From Trichomonas vaginalis G3 (Eukaryota > Parabasalia > Trichomonadida > Trichomonadidae): 64,000 nucleotides of DNA. Positions 30,507-39,697 of this stretch are shown here, one piece after another (within the stretch, counting starts at the first letter, position 1; each line of letters begins with the position of its first letter). Both the position numbers and the translations under genes were made by a program. The stretch is from NCBI RefSeq assembly GCF_026262505.1, contig NC_067203.1:13218392-13282391 (forward strand), given 5' to 3'. Below the pieces are notes generated by a model, which was not told the DNA's origin, searched no databases, and saw only the letters and a program-made list of their open reading frames with translations.

Positions 30507-32774
30507 GGATACCCTTACGTGTCAGATTTTTTGCGCATACGAAGAAGTCATGCTAGACATGAGCTATAAACCTGAAATTTTAGCAACATATTTAAAACTT
30601 TTTAAACTACAATACACTTTAATATTCAAGAACAAAAATATTCTTTTTAGAAATTACATAATTATTTTATGTGAAATCTATATAAAAACATATTTTGCGA
30701 GCGTAACTTTTTTCTTTATAAGCACCTTATATGACTGATAAACTGTGAAGGCACATAATTGTTAATTCATAGAGTTGATATGTTTCCAAAATTGAGAGGA
30801 AATTTGAAAATTGAATACCCTTTCAATTCAATTTTCAAAAGATATCAGCTCCTTCAATAATTGAAGGACGATTTTGATCATTTGCTCTTAAAACAAGTAT
30901 GCCATGGAGAAAAAAGTTACGCTCGCAAATCTGAAATATAACTATCATATAAAAAATTAAATTTCTAATTTTTTACTCTATAGATATTATTGGCCACTTG
31001 TGTAATGCATAAAAGTTTATGTCATATGCATACATTTGGAAGTATGGGAGACGAGGGAAATTACTTCTATGAGGCACTAGGATTTTTAAAAATTTCTCTA
31101 TCGGACTCACCATTCAATTTCTCGAAAATTAAAAAAAATCAATAATAGCTAAAATGTATTATGCATAACAAATTTTAATGTTACACGGTATTTTTTGAAC
31201 TTCATGACATGAATTTTCTTTATATTATTTTTTTTTGGATTTTCTATGATTTATGCGATAGGCTGGAACAATTGTAAGTGCAATGATATCATTTATAGAG
31301 AAATCTAAAACTTCAGCATTCAGAACTCGCAACCACAAAAATATTCATTTGCTAAGTAAGTAAAGTTGATTAAGTTCGACACTTAGCTTTTATACGTAAA
31401 ACCAAGTGTGTATTGTTATTTCTTGTTAAATTATTGAGAAAAAAATAAATTGTAAGAGAAACGATACTGATTATTGAAATAATATTGAGGGTAGCTGCAG
31501 ATTTCTTCATTAACATGCCGGAAATTTGTTAATCTTGGTTTTCTATCATAAAATCTGTCGAAGAATCTAAAAACGGAGATATGAAATAGAGATCATGTAA
31601 ATCTAGAGTATCCTGTCAGAAAAATAGACTAAGCATGTAACCCTTTTTTGGTCATAAACACTTTTTACACTTAGTCATACAGATGATCATTAAATTTAAA
31701 CGAGTACTTTTTGTCAGAATTTATTCTTTTACAAAGACAGAAGATTTTAGTATTATTTAATATTAGTGCTGTAGCAAAATTCAAAAAAACGGTGAAAATT
31801 CAGTGAATTTTTGAATTCACATTTTTTTTTCGACATTTTTCTTGATATATCCATGCACATTAAGAACACAGCTTTGATACGCTTAAAAAAGCATATTTCA
31901 TATGAAATTGTTAAAGAAATAAACAATTTATATAAAAATTGCACTTATGGGCAGTTTAAATATATAATTTATATATAACATATATACAAATCCATAGACA
32001 AAGTGCAATAACTACAATGTTGTAGAAAATTACAGCAGAAATACTGACTTTTTGAAGGATAATAAGAATTCTTCTAAATGTTGTATTTTTATAATTTGAT
32101 TGATTTTTTTACTATTTCATTAATCTTTTATGAATAATAATTATTTTTAATATATGTGCTATTAAAATTTCAAATTTTGACTAATATATCTAAGTTATCT
32201 GAACGAAACATTTAGAAAATATCATACTTACATTGAAATAGCAAGTAGAGCATATTAATAGCAAGTTTCTTGGCTTTATATCTATCATCTATTGTTGTTT
32301 GATCAAACAAAATTCACTCTATTATATGGTGTCAATTAATTAAAACAATTTTTAATAGTTATTTATTTAGTGCGAATAAGTGCAAATTCATAAATGAATA
32401 ACTTAATAGTAGAAATGAATTATCTGATATAATCTCACATTTTGTCCATCAGAAATACTTTAATTGCATACGCATAACTATTAGTAATACGTCTGGAGTG
32501 TCAATTAATAACAATCCCACAACAAGTAAATTCAGATTTTTATTAAACTTATTTTTTCCTAAAAGTTTTCTCAAATTACTATATATACATATGTGGATAA
32601 AATAATAGTAATATTGTAAAAAATTAGATAATTTTTTTTATTTGAGAACCTCTCAAAAGTTCATTCAATTTATCAATTGTTTCAGTTTGATGTATATTCA
32701 TTTCTGGAGCCTAAAACTTTAGCAATCATGACAATATCATATTCTCTTTCTAACTACGCAATGTAAGGGTATCC
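30507..32774 (-). mobile_element. TTAA-flanked non-autonomous DNA transposon, copy X1
   Basis: 2268 bp, flanked by TTAA at 30503-30506 and 32775-32778, with inverted termini GGATACCCTTAC. A TTAA target is typical of piggyBac and Kolobok superfamilies, so this is probably a non-autonomous member. No transposase is visible. Its two arms (30507-31760 and 32118-32774) match the two arms of X2 in inverted orientation; the middle (31761-32117) is present only here. The left end abuts the promoter of the CK1-like gene. Confidence 0.85.
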
Positions 32775-32778
32775 TTAA

Positions 32779-32894
32779 ATCAAATAAATCATTAACTATA
32801 AGTGTACTTGATGAGTAGAGCATAATTTGTTCATCAGGTTTTTGCTATCGTCCCCAAGATATCTCAACCAAAATTTGGAGAACAAAAAAAAGTC
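32779..32894. other. 116-bp spacer between X1 and X2
   Basis: Unique sequence separating the facing ends of the inverted X copies. With the 657-bp arms on either side it makes a large near-perfect palindrome, about 1.4 kb in total. Confidence 0.8.
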
Positions 32895-33557
32895 TTAAGG
32901 ATACCCTTACATTGCGTAGTTAGAAAGAGAATATGATATTGTCATGATTGCTAAAGTTTTAGGCTCCAGAAATGAATATACATCAAACTGAAACAATTGA
33001 TAAATTGAATGAACTTTTGAGAGGTTCTCAAATAAAAAAAATTATCTAATTTTTTACAATATTACTATTATTTTATCCACATATGTATATATAGTAATTT
33101 GAGAAAACTTTTAGGAAAAAATAAGTTTAATAAAAATCTGAATTTTACTTGTTGTGGGATTGTTATTAATTGACACTCCAGACGTATTACTAATAGTTAT
33201 GCGTATGCAATTAAAGTATTTCTGATGGACAAAATGTGAGATTTATATCAGATAATTCATTTCTACTATTAAGTTATTCATTTATGAGTTTGCACTTATT
33301 CGCACTAAATAAATAACTATTAAAAATTGTTTTAATTAATTGACACCATATAATAGAGTGAATTTTGTTTGATCAAACAACAATAGATGATAGATATAAA
33401 GCCAAGAAACTTGCTATTAATATGCTCTACTTGCTATTTCAATGTAAGTATGATATTTTCTAAATGTTTCGTTCAGATAACTTAGATATATTAGTCAAAA
33501 TTTGAAATTTTAATAGCACATATATTAAAAATAATTATTATTCATAAAAGATTAATG

Positions 33558-33586
<29 letters not shown>

Positions 33587-33588
<2 letters not shown>

Positions 33589-33625
33589 TAGTGGGGCTTC
33601 CAGGCACTTCGTGCCCTCTAGCCCC
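33587..33625 (+). repeat. Polinton left terminal inverted repeat with hairpin
   Basis: Starts GGTAGTGGGGCTTCCA, then the hairpin GGCACTTCGTGCC (33603-33615), then CTCTAGCCCC. GGGGCT (33593-33598) can pair with AGCCCC (33620-33625), giving a stem that encloses the small hairpin. Confidence 0.9.
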
Positions 33626-33678
33626 AGTCACTTTTCTGTCACTTTTTCAGGTAAAAACATTTTTATTATATATATAAA

Positions 33679-34497
33679 ATGAATTTTACAAAACCACCGT
33701 TACCCTTCTTTGGAAATAAGAGTAGATGTAAAGATATTCTATTGAGAGAACTTAAGAAACTACCGAATGGTCTAACATTTGTAGATTTGTTCGGTGGAAG
33801 TTTCTATATATCCCATCTGTGCCATACCGTATTCCCAAACTCAAAGATTATATGCAATGACTTCGACAACTATATGAACCGTCTCAAACATATACCAGAC
33901 ACTAACAAAATATTGAGTGAGTTGAAAGAAAAGATACCTATAGGTAAGATGGAACGTATACCATTAGATAAGAAAAATATTGTCAGAGAGGTTTTGAAAA
34001 AAGCAGAGTATATAGACTGGGATAGTATATCTGCTAGACTATTATATAGTGGTGCTATAAGAGTTCATGACATTGAAACACTTATGTCAAAAGTTTTATA
34101 TCTTAACTATACAAATGTTTTCAAAGAGGACATAGAAAAATATATTGAGGGTATAGAGTTTGTGAGATGTCATTGGACAGAGTTGTATGAAAAATATAAA
34201 GACAAGGAAAATGTTTTCTTTATAGTGGACCCGCCGTTCTATAACACATGGGATTTTCAATACCAAGTAGACTGGACTTTGAGAGACTCTTTAGAAACTT
34301 TAGACGTTTTACATAACCATCCATGCTTTTACTTTACATCCGATAAAAGTGGTTTGGAAAGTGTCATGAGATGGTTAGAGGACATACATGACTATGAGTA
34401 TAGATATGACAAGATAGAATATGAGAGAGGTCCTATAAACCGGAAAAAGTGTCACAACAAAGAAATTTTATTGGTAAGTAAATGTGGTTTGAAATAG
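33679..34497 (+). CDS. Polinton DNA adenine methyltransferase (D12/Dam-like)
   Basis: 272 residues. LPFFGNKSR (8-16) and the SAM-binding motif FVDLFGG (34-40), then ICNDF, and the catalytic motif DPPF (184-187) mark a D12-class N6-adenine methyltransferase. It would add methyl groups to adenine in DNA, perhaps its own genome or that of the host. Trichomonads are known to use N6-methyladenine, and Mavericks have been proposed as a source of such enzymes. It is the first gene inside the left end. Confidence 0.85.
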   Translation: MNFTKPPLPFFGNKSRCKDILLRELKKLPNGLTFVDLFGGSFYISHLCHTVFPNSKIICNDFDNYMNRLKHIPDTNKILSELKEKIPIGKMERIPLDKKNIVREVLKKAEYIDWDSISARLLYSGAIRVHDIETLMSKVLYLNYTNVFKEDIEKYIEGIEFVRCHWTELYEKYKDKENVFFIVDPPFYNTWDFQYQVDWTLRDSLETLDVLHNHPCFYFTSDKSGLESVMRWLEDIHDYEYRYDKIEYERGPINRKKCHNKEILLVSKCGLK

Positions 34498-34613
34498 GAC
34501 TACTTGTTTTAGGTTTTTTCCATTGTGTCATTTACTTATTTGACGTGGCAGAAAGATATAGAGAATATGAAGATGAACCAATGCCTGCAAATGTTCAGTA
34601 TATGTACTCGTAA
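34482..34613 (+). CDS. Small single-pass membrane protein (Polinton)
   Basis: 43 residues, overlapping the end of the methyltransferase gene by 16 bp in another frame. A hydrophobic segment (IGLLVLGFFHCVIYLF) near the N-terminus is followed by an acidic tail. Function unknown. Confidence 0.5.
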   Translation: MWFEIGLLVLGFFHCVIYLFDVAERYREYEDEPMPANVQYMYS

Positions 34614-34636
34614 GAGATATTTTTATCTAATATTAA

Positions 34637-34997
34637 ATGGACGCACAGAACTTAGCGAATGCACAGCAACCCGGACAACCAAACCCAGAGAATATTCCAA
34701 ATGAAGTTAGAATACAAACTGCAATGGCAAACTATGGTCAAGTGCCAACAGATGTACAAATGCAAACCGCCATGTCAAATGACGCTGCGTTAGGTTTGCC
34801 ACCATGGTATGCAAATATGAGATGGAAAGATTTTATACAAACCTGAAGTGGGATATAAACAACTCTATGCAGATGACGCGAACACAGGAGTTGACCCAGA
34901 GTATGTTTTCTACCAGAGGAGAAATAGAATGTATGAGCTCCAGTTAAAAAATGCTATGGAACTCAGAAGGAAACGTAAGAGACTAGGCGGACATTAG
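34637..34997 (+). pseudogene. Polinton hypothetical gene, broken
   Basis: The N-terminal part is Asn/Gln/Pro-rich with a repeated pattern (RIQTAMANYGQVPTDVQMQT). The C-terminal part is basic. No family recognised. Broken. Confidence 0.45.
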
Positions 34998-35014
34998 ATT
35001 TTACATATAGTAAA

Positions 35015-35257
35015 ATGGGTTTCTTTGGAAGAATAGGAAACTTCTTTCGAAATGTTGGAAGAGGTATATGGAATGGAATAAAATCTGTCGGAAGAGGAAT
35101 TTGGAACGGAGTCAAAAATATTGGTAAAAGAGTAGGTCAGTTCGTTGGTATTATACCTAAAGACCTGAACCAGAAGAACAAGCTCCTGTTATACAACAGC
35201 CTGAACCTGCACCACAGTCTAGTTGGCAACCAAATCCAACACCTCAACCGTATTAAA
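35015..35257 (+). pseudogene. Polinton Gly-rich amphipathic peptide gene, broken
   Basis: The N-terminus is a strongly amphipathic, Gly- and aromatic-rich segment with a duplicated unit VGRGIWNGIK / VGRGIWNGVK. Small virion proteins that interact with membranes can look like this, but no family match can be claimed. The C-terminal part is Pro/Gln-rich. Broken. Confidence 0.5.
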
Positions 35258-35260
35258 AGA

Positions 35261-36109
35261 TTATATTTTTACCGTTCGATAGTAGTTGTATATGAAACTA
35301 AGTTCTAAGTAAAACGCATGGTATAATGGAACTATTCTCTTTCTTCCATCTGTTGTAAACCATACTTGAAAGTCTGAAATACTTCCACTTGGTGGTTCAT
35401 ATAGCTTTGTAGGTTTTTCGTAAAAGTCATTTGCCAAGCATAAAAAAGAGTTTTGGGCGCCAGAAAATGAAGCATGAACTATAATAGCATCTGAGTCGAA
35501 AACATTTTCATATGTTCCATTAGGGTTTTCGACTTCATAAAAGTCCGGGTGTACTGGATATTCTGCAGGCTGATTTAACATCCTCAAAAACCTATACCAT
35601 GCCAAGTTGTTATATTTTGTAGAAATATAAACGTTGTCTCCAAGGTCTTCTATTTTATTGATTTTAACAGTTGCATTTTTCCTGTCATATAAAATATCGA
35701 GATGGTACTCTCCTTCGTCAATGTTAAACTGGTTTGCATATTCGAGATAGATATCGTTTATTTTTTCTTGAAAAGCTTGAAGAGTTGTTTCTAAGTTTAC
35801 AAGCAAATTCACTTGTAAAAGTTTTCCCTGTTCAAATTTCTCATACGTATGTTTTTCTTTGTTATAGTATCGAACTTCAAAACCGACCGTAAATGGGAAA
35901 CCATGTATGGCTTCTGAAATGAACTTCATTCTACGAAAGCCAACAGCTTTTGTGACGGATGGGTCTCTTAGCCATCTCAATGGGTAGTCAAAACGATAGC
36001 CTTCATGCTTTACGGTCTCTGTCTCAAACTTTTGACCGACATTCGTAAAAAGTTCATCTAATGGTTTAGTTGTAGCAACTCTTGAATTTTCTTTTTCTAT
36101 TGGAAGCAT
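35261..36109 (-). CDS. Polinton hypothetical protein, 282 residues
   Basis: Complete-looking frame with ATG at 36109, mixed alpha/beta composition and no membrane segment. No family recognised. It is transcribed divergently from the fibre-like gene, sharing an 18-bp AT-rich intergenic segment. A virion structural role is possible but unproven. Confidence 0.7.
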   Translation of the reverse strand: MLPIEKENSRVATTKPLDELFTNVGQKFETETVKHEGYRFDYPLRWLRDPSVTKAVGFRRMKFISEAIHGFPFTVGFEVRYYNKEKHTYEKFEQGKLLQVNLLVNLETTLQAFQEKINDIYLEYANQFNIDEGEYHLDILYDRKNATVKINKIEDLGDNVYISTKYNNLAWYRFLRMLNQPAEYPVHPDFYEVENPNGTYENVFDSDAIIVHASFSGAQNSFLCLANDFYEKPTKLYEPPSGSISDFQVWFTTDGRKRIVPLYHAFYLELSFIYNYYRTVKI

Positions 36110-36127
36110 ATTTTATCTAGAATAAAA
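36110..36127. promoter_or_regulatory. Bidirectional promoter candidate (Polinton)
   Basis: The quasi-palindrome TTTTATCTAGAATAAAA fills the gap between two divergent start codons. A similar sequence (TTTTACTTAGAATAAAA) separates the divergent genes at 51734 and 51752. Confidence 0.5.
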
Positions 36128-36913
36128 ATGTCGAATGAAACAGCGTCTATGAGAGAAATAAAACACAACCGACAACTCATTGTACAAGCTCTAAATAAGA
36201 ACACAACAAACTTTTCAAACTATTCTAAGATATCTGAGTCATTGAAAGAAGGAAACTTAAAACTGACGATAAACCCAATGACAGATGAGTTTCTGTTTCA
36301 AGACAGTAAGAACCATACTGTCTGTGTAAATCCAACAAAAGGAACTTTAAACGAGAAGCCTATAAAAGAACTTCTTTTGAAAGCAGATGTTGACAACAAA
36401 GCTGACAAAGAGTATGTCATTGAAAAAGTTCAAGAAGAACATGACAGAGCAGATGCAACATATGCAACAAAAGAGGATGTTGAAAAGAAAGCTGACAAAG
36501 AGTATGTTGACGATGAGTTAGCATATCTGGCTAGTGGGTTAGTGAAGAAGGCAGATAAGGAATATGTGGATGAAAAAGATGAAAAAATTATAGAAAGGGT
36601 TGAATGGTACCATGAACGGACATCGAAGATTTTAGAAGGTAAAGCCAATACAGGGTGGGTTTCAGGATGTTTAGACCTTAAAGCTGACAAGAACCATACA
36701 CATACCATTGCAAATATTACAAACTTACAAGAAACCTTAAACAGGAAAAGTGACGTTGGACATACACATACATCTTCTGAAATAACAGACTTAAACGTTA
36801 GCCTTGAAAAGAAGGCAGATAAGAACCATACACACGATTTCTTCGCAACTGTTGGTATAGAAAATATTGCAGGAACGTTGAAGAACCTGATGGAACTGGT
36901 GGGGATGTATTAA
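36128..36913 (+). CDS. Polinton fibre-like protein with KADKEYV and HTH repeats
   Basis: 261 residues. The middle carries repeated units built on KKADKEYVDE, which resemble the heptad shafts of phage tail fibres. The end carries KADKNHTHT..ITNLQETLNRKSDVGHTHT-type units, again common in phage fibres. Probably a trimeric attachment fibre on the virion (inference). Followed immediately by a gene with a tail-collar-like domain. Confidence 0.7.
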   Translation: MSNETASMREIKHNRQLIVQALNKNTTNFSNYSKISESLKEGNLKLTINPMTDEFLFQDSKNHTVCVNPTKGTLNEKPIKELLLKADVDNKADKEYVIEKVQEEHDRADATYATKEDVEKKADKEYVDDELAYLASGLVKKADKEYVDEKDEKIIERVEWYHERTSKILEGKANTGWVSGCLDLKADKNHTHTIANITNLQETLNRKSDVGHTHTSSEITDLNVSLEKKADKNHTHDFFATVGIENIAGTLKNLMELVGMY

Positions 36914-37001
36914 ATTGGAAACCTCCTAACTTTCCACAAGGTTTAACATCGGAGGATGACATAACGACGATAAATACATTAGATGTAGAAATGTCTATGT
37001 C

Positions 37002-37523
37002 ATGGAGGATGAAAACAAAGTTAAATTCACTGCTCAAGATTTATATGATAAAAAAGCTGACAAAACAGAGCTTCAAACATTAAAGACAGAAATACTTCAA
37101 ACACTATATCCTATAGGCTCTATTTACACGTCAATGAACTCTACCAGACCAGCAACAGTTTTAGGTTTTGGTGAATGGAAGCAGATTGTAGACAAATTCT
37201 TATACTGTGCTAGATATTCAAAGACGGCAGGAGGTTCGAAGAAAATTACTGAAGCAAACCTTCCACCGCACACTCATACAGGAACTACAAACTTTTCTGG
37301 TGACCATAGCCACTCATTAAGAGACCACCCATTATACAACTCAGAGTATGAAGCTGGCTATGACGTTTTATCTCCAGATTATAACCATTCAGCAAAAAAG
37401 ACTTTTCGACAAACTGAACCAGGAGGAAACCACCAACATACTTTTACAACAAATCCAACAGGCTTGGGTAAAGATTATATGCCACCATTTATAACTCTAT
37501 TCGCATGGTATCGTTATGCTTAG
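37002..37523 (+). CDS. Polinton phage tail-collar/fibre-head-like protein
   Basis: 173 residues. The central and C-terminal parts follow the phage baseplate/tail-collar pattern: YPIGSIYTSMNSTRPATVLG..W, FLYCA, GGSKKITEANLPPHTHTG, repeated His-Thr-His, and MPPFITLFAWYR at the end. In phages such domains form trimeric receptor-binding tips with His-coordinated metal. Adjacent to the shaft-like gene, so the two may be one attachment apparatus. Confidence 0.75.
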   Translation: MEDENKVKFTAQDLYDKKADKTELQTLKTEILQTLYPIGSIYTSMNSTRPATVLGFGEWKQIVDKFLYCARYSKTAGGSKKITEANLPPHTHTGTTNFSGDHSHSLRDHPLYNSEYEAGYDVLSPDYNHSAKKTFRQTEPGGNHQHTFTTNPTGLGKDYMPPFITLFAWYRYA

Positions 37524-37526
37524 TCG

Positions 37527-38471
37527 TCATGTTCCACTTCTTTAGCATATTCGTCAGGAGTTGTCTTATATTTGTTAGGAACTGTCTTTGAAAGTATACC
37601 ACCTTGAACCTTAACAAGTTTGAAACGAGGTCTGACAATAGTAGTTTTATCTTCTGCTTGCAGTCTGTACATTTTGCCATGTTTGCCTAAAACTTCATAA
37701 TATTCTCTTGTATACTTTCTTCTATTTTTACGAACACGAATGTGAGTACCTGTCGAGTTCCCATGTTGTCATAGTCAATAGTATTTTCATATGGGTCGCG
37801 TTTGGGTATTTCTATTTTTACTTTGTCACCTTTCTGAAGTTTGAACCCGGCATTCTTTCTTGTTTGTCTCTTTTGACTAAACTATTAAATATATAGTCTT
37901 TCTCTAAGTCAGGGTTGTTTTTCATTTCTTCGGGGGAGTGGTTTCCCAAACCTTTTTGTTTACGGCTATTGTAAATATTTAAAACTTGTCTCATCTTTGC
38001 CATGGAGAAGTGTCTGTACTTGTCGTCATATGACATTTCATCTACCTCACACCTTGTGGTTGATTTAAGTCTCTTAAGATTTTTATACAACTGTCAATGA
38101 CACCAAGAGCAGAATGGTTTTGGTCGACAATGAAATATTGGTTTACATTTTTTGAACGCAGATAGTTTTTTACATCATCTGATTTGAAAGAACTTTCACA
38201 GTCAGATGTCAGTTTTGTTGGATGTATTTGTCAACGAATATTGTCAAAGCAGTTTTCACATCTAAAATATTTTTGGACCATAATGGTATGGCTTCACAGT
38301 ATCTTGTTTTGACCAACAAATATTAGCCAGTATGGAGGTCCATCTTCTCTATACTCGGAATGTTTTCCAAGATATCCATAAACCAAGCATTTGGTGTTGA
38401 ACTAAAGATTTTACCATGAGTGCTTTCTTTGTCGCTTTAGAAACATAGGGGTCCTTGTTTGGATTCGTCAT
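37527..38471 (-). pseudogene. Polinton rve-type integrase, broken
   Basis: Minus-strand remnants resemble the DDE-type retroviral-like integrase typical of Polintons. They include a C-terminal core segment (IYNSRKQKGLGNHSPEEM) and a region with the TSDCESSF-type acidic motif. Broken in several places. It would have catalysed integration of the element. Confidence 0.7.
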
Positions 38472-38887
38472 TTTTAACCATAAGAAATGGGTTATTTGGC
38501 GCATTAGCAGGAGTCGCATCTAGATTTTTACCAGCAGTGGGAACAATAGCCAGAGGTGTATTTGGAGTTGGAAGGAAGATTTTGAGTACTTTAGGTATAC
38601 TGAAAGAGAAAGCACAACCTATTATACAAACCGTACAGAAAGGTTGGGAGGTAGCACGAGATGCAGCAAATCTTATTCCAAATCCTGAAACAAGAGGAAA
38701 AGTTCAAGGCTGGATGGACAATGTAGGAAGACAAGCAGGAAACTACTATAACAAAGCAAATGACTACTATAACCAAGCAGGGCACTACATGGACCAAGGT
38801 GAAAGATTCTTTAACAGAGGATATAACCATGCACAACAGTGGGTAAACAACAACCAACCTCAACCGCCTCAAACGTGGGGAATGTAA
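38459..38887 (+). CDS. Polinton hypothetical protein, Gly-rich N-terminus
   Basis: About 140 residues. The N-terminal part is hydrophobic and Gly/Ala-rich (LFGALAGVASRFLPAVGTI). The middle is helical, and the end is Tyr/Asn/Gln-rich (YYNKANDYYNQAGHYMDQ). The start codon is uncertain. The composition is like that of small virion proteins, but no family is recognised. Confidence 0.5.
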   Translation: MDSSFLTIRNGLFGALAGVASRFLPAVGTIARGVFGVGRKILSTLGILKEKAQPIIQTVQKGWEVARDAANLIPNPETRGKVQGWMDNVGRQAGNYYNKANDYYNQAGHYMDQGERFFNRGYNHAQQWVNNNQPQPPQTWGM

Positions 38888-38906
38888 AGTTTTTTACTGA
38901 GATGAA

Positions 38907-39062
38907 ATGAACAATACAGCTTTGAGACAAATGGGCTCAAGATGGATTTGTCGGCTTCCAGCAGTTACACCACCACGTGTTTGTCAAGTTCTTCCTATAC
39001 CTCAGGAAGTTTTAGACCGACTTAAAAAACCTAAACAACCAGTTGAAAACAAACCAAACTAA
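38907..39062 (+). CDS. Small Polinton protein, 51 residues
   Basis: An open frame with Pro-rich middle and basic end, preceded by the TTTTTTACTGAGATGAA motif that also precedes the next gene. Function unknown. Confidence 0.4.
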   Translation: MNNTALRQMGSRWICRLPAVTPPRVCQVLPIPQEVLDRLKKPKQPVENKPN

Positions 39063-39063
39063 A

Positions 39064-39082
39064 ATTTTTTACTGAGATGAAA
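39064..39082 (+). promoter_or_regulatory. Repeated upstream motif TTTTTTACTGAGATGAA
   Basis: The motif occurs directly at the start of the 39077 gene and again at about 38890-38907 before the small gene. It is a candidate promoter or leader element of the Polinton. Confidence 0.4.
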
Positions 39083-39667
39083 ATGACCGAAGAAGTTGAA
39101 ACGGTAGATTTGACACCACAAACAAAAAGTTCAGAACCATTGTCAAAACCTGTCAAAGAACTTACAGATGAAGAGAAAAATTCAATAATAGAAGGTGCCA
39201 GGTCTGGAAATACAAACCCTAACTACAAAGTCACTTTTCATAGAAATGGAACGGCTAGTATCTCAAAAAAGAAACAGACCCTCACAAATAAAATATTGAA
39301 GTCTGAAGGAGCTTTCGAGACAACAGATGGAAAAGTTTACTTCACTGACCAACAGTTCATTATAGAACATCTCATTGACTTAGAGTCGAAATATTCTAAA
39401 CTTTACAACAAACACAAAAAGTTGAAAGGAAAACAAAAACAAATGGCATATGATATTTATGAAGATGTTAACGACACAACCATACCTGCAAGTGAGGTAA
39501 GTACAGATGAACCGAAAAGTGACGAAAAACCGATAGAAGAAGAGAAACCAAAAACTGAAGATAAACCAAAACCAAAGGTTAGTTTCAATACTAAACCAAG
39601 TCAACCTTCATTAGCTGGTATGGGTTGGCGTCAAAGACTTTTGGCAGCTGGTGGTTATGTAAAGTAA
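39077..39667 (+). CDS. Polinton hypothetical protein, charged, 196 residues
   Basis: Thr/Glu/Lys-rich ends surround a central helical, coiled-coil-prone segment (LIDLESKYSKLYNKHKKLKG). The tail is Glu/Lys/Pro-rich and ends with WRQRLLAAGGYVK. No family recognised. Confidence 0.6.
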   Translation: MKMTEEVETVDLTPQTKSSEPLSKPVKELTDEEKNSIIEGARSGNTNPNYKVTFHRNGTASISKKKQTLTNKILKSEGAFETTDGKVYFTDQQFIIEHLIDLESKYSKLYNKHKKLKGKQKQMAYDIYEDVNDTTIPASEVSTDEPKSDEKPIEEEKPKTEDKPKPKVSFNTKPSQPSLAGMGWRQRLLAAGGYVK

Positions 39668-39697
39668 AGAAAAAAACATTTTTTTATTTTTATAAAA

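Noticed and set aside
30503-31760. 1.26-kb repeats at 30.5 and 59-60 kb as Polinton terminal repeats
   Set aside because: The left copy belongs to a whole separate TTAA element (X1), and both outer ends of X1 and X2 share the TTAA-GGATACCC terminus. The arms are better explained as X sequence.
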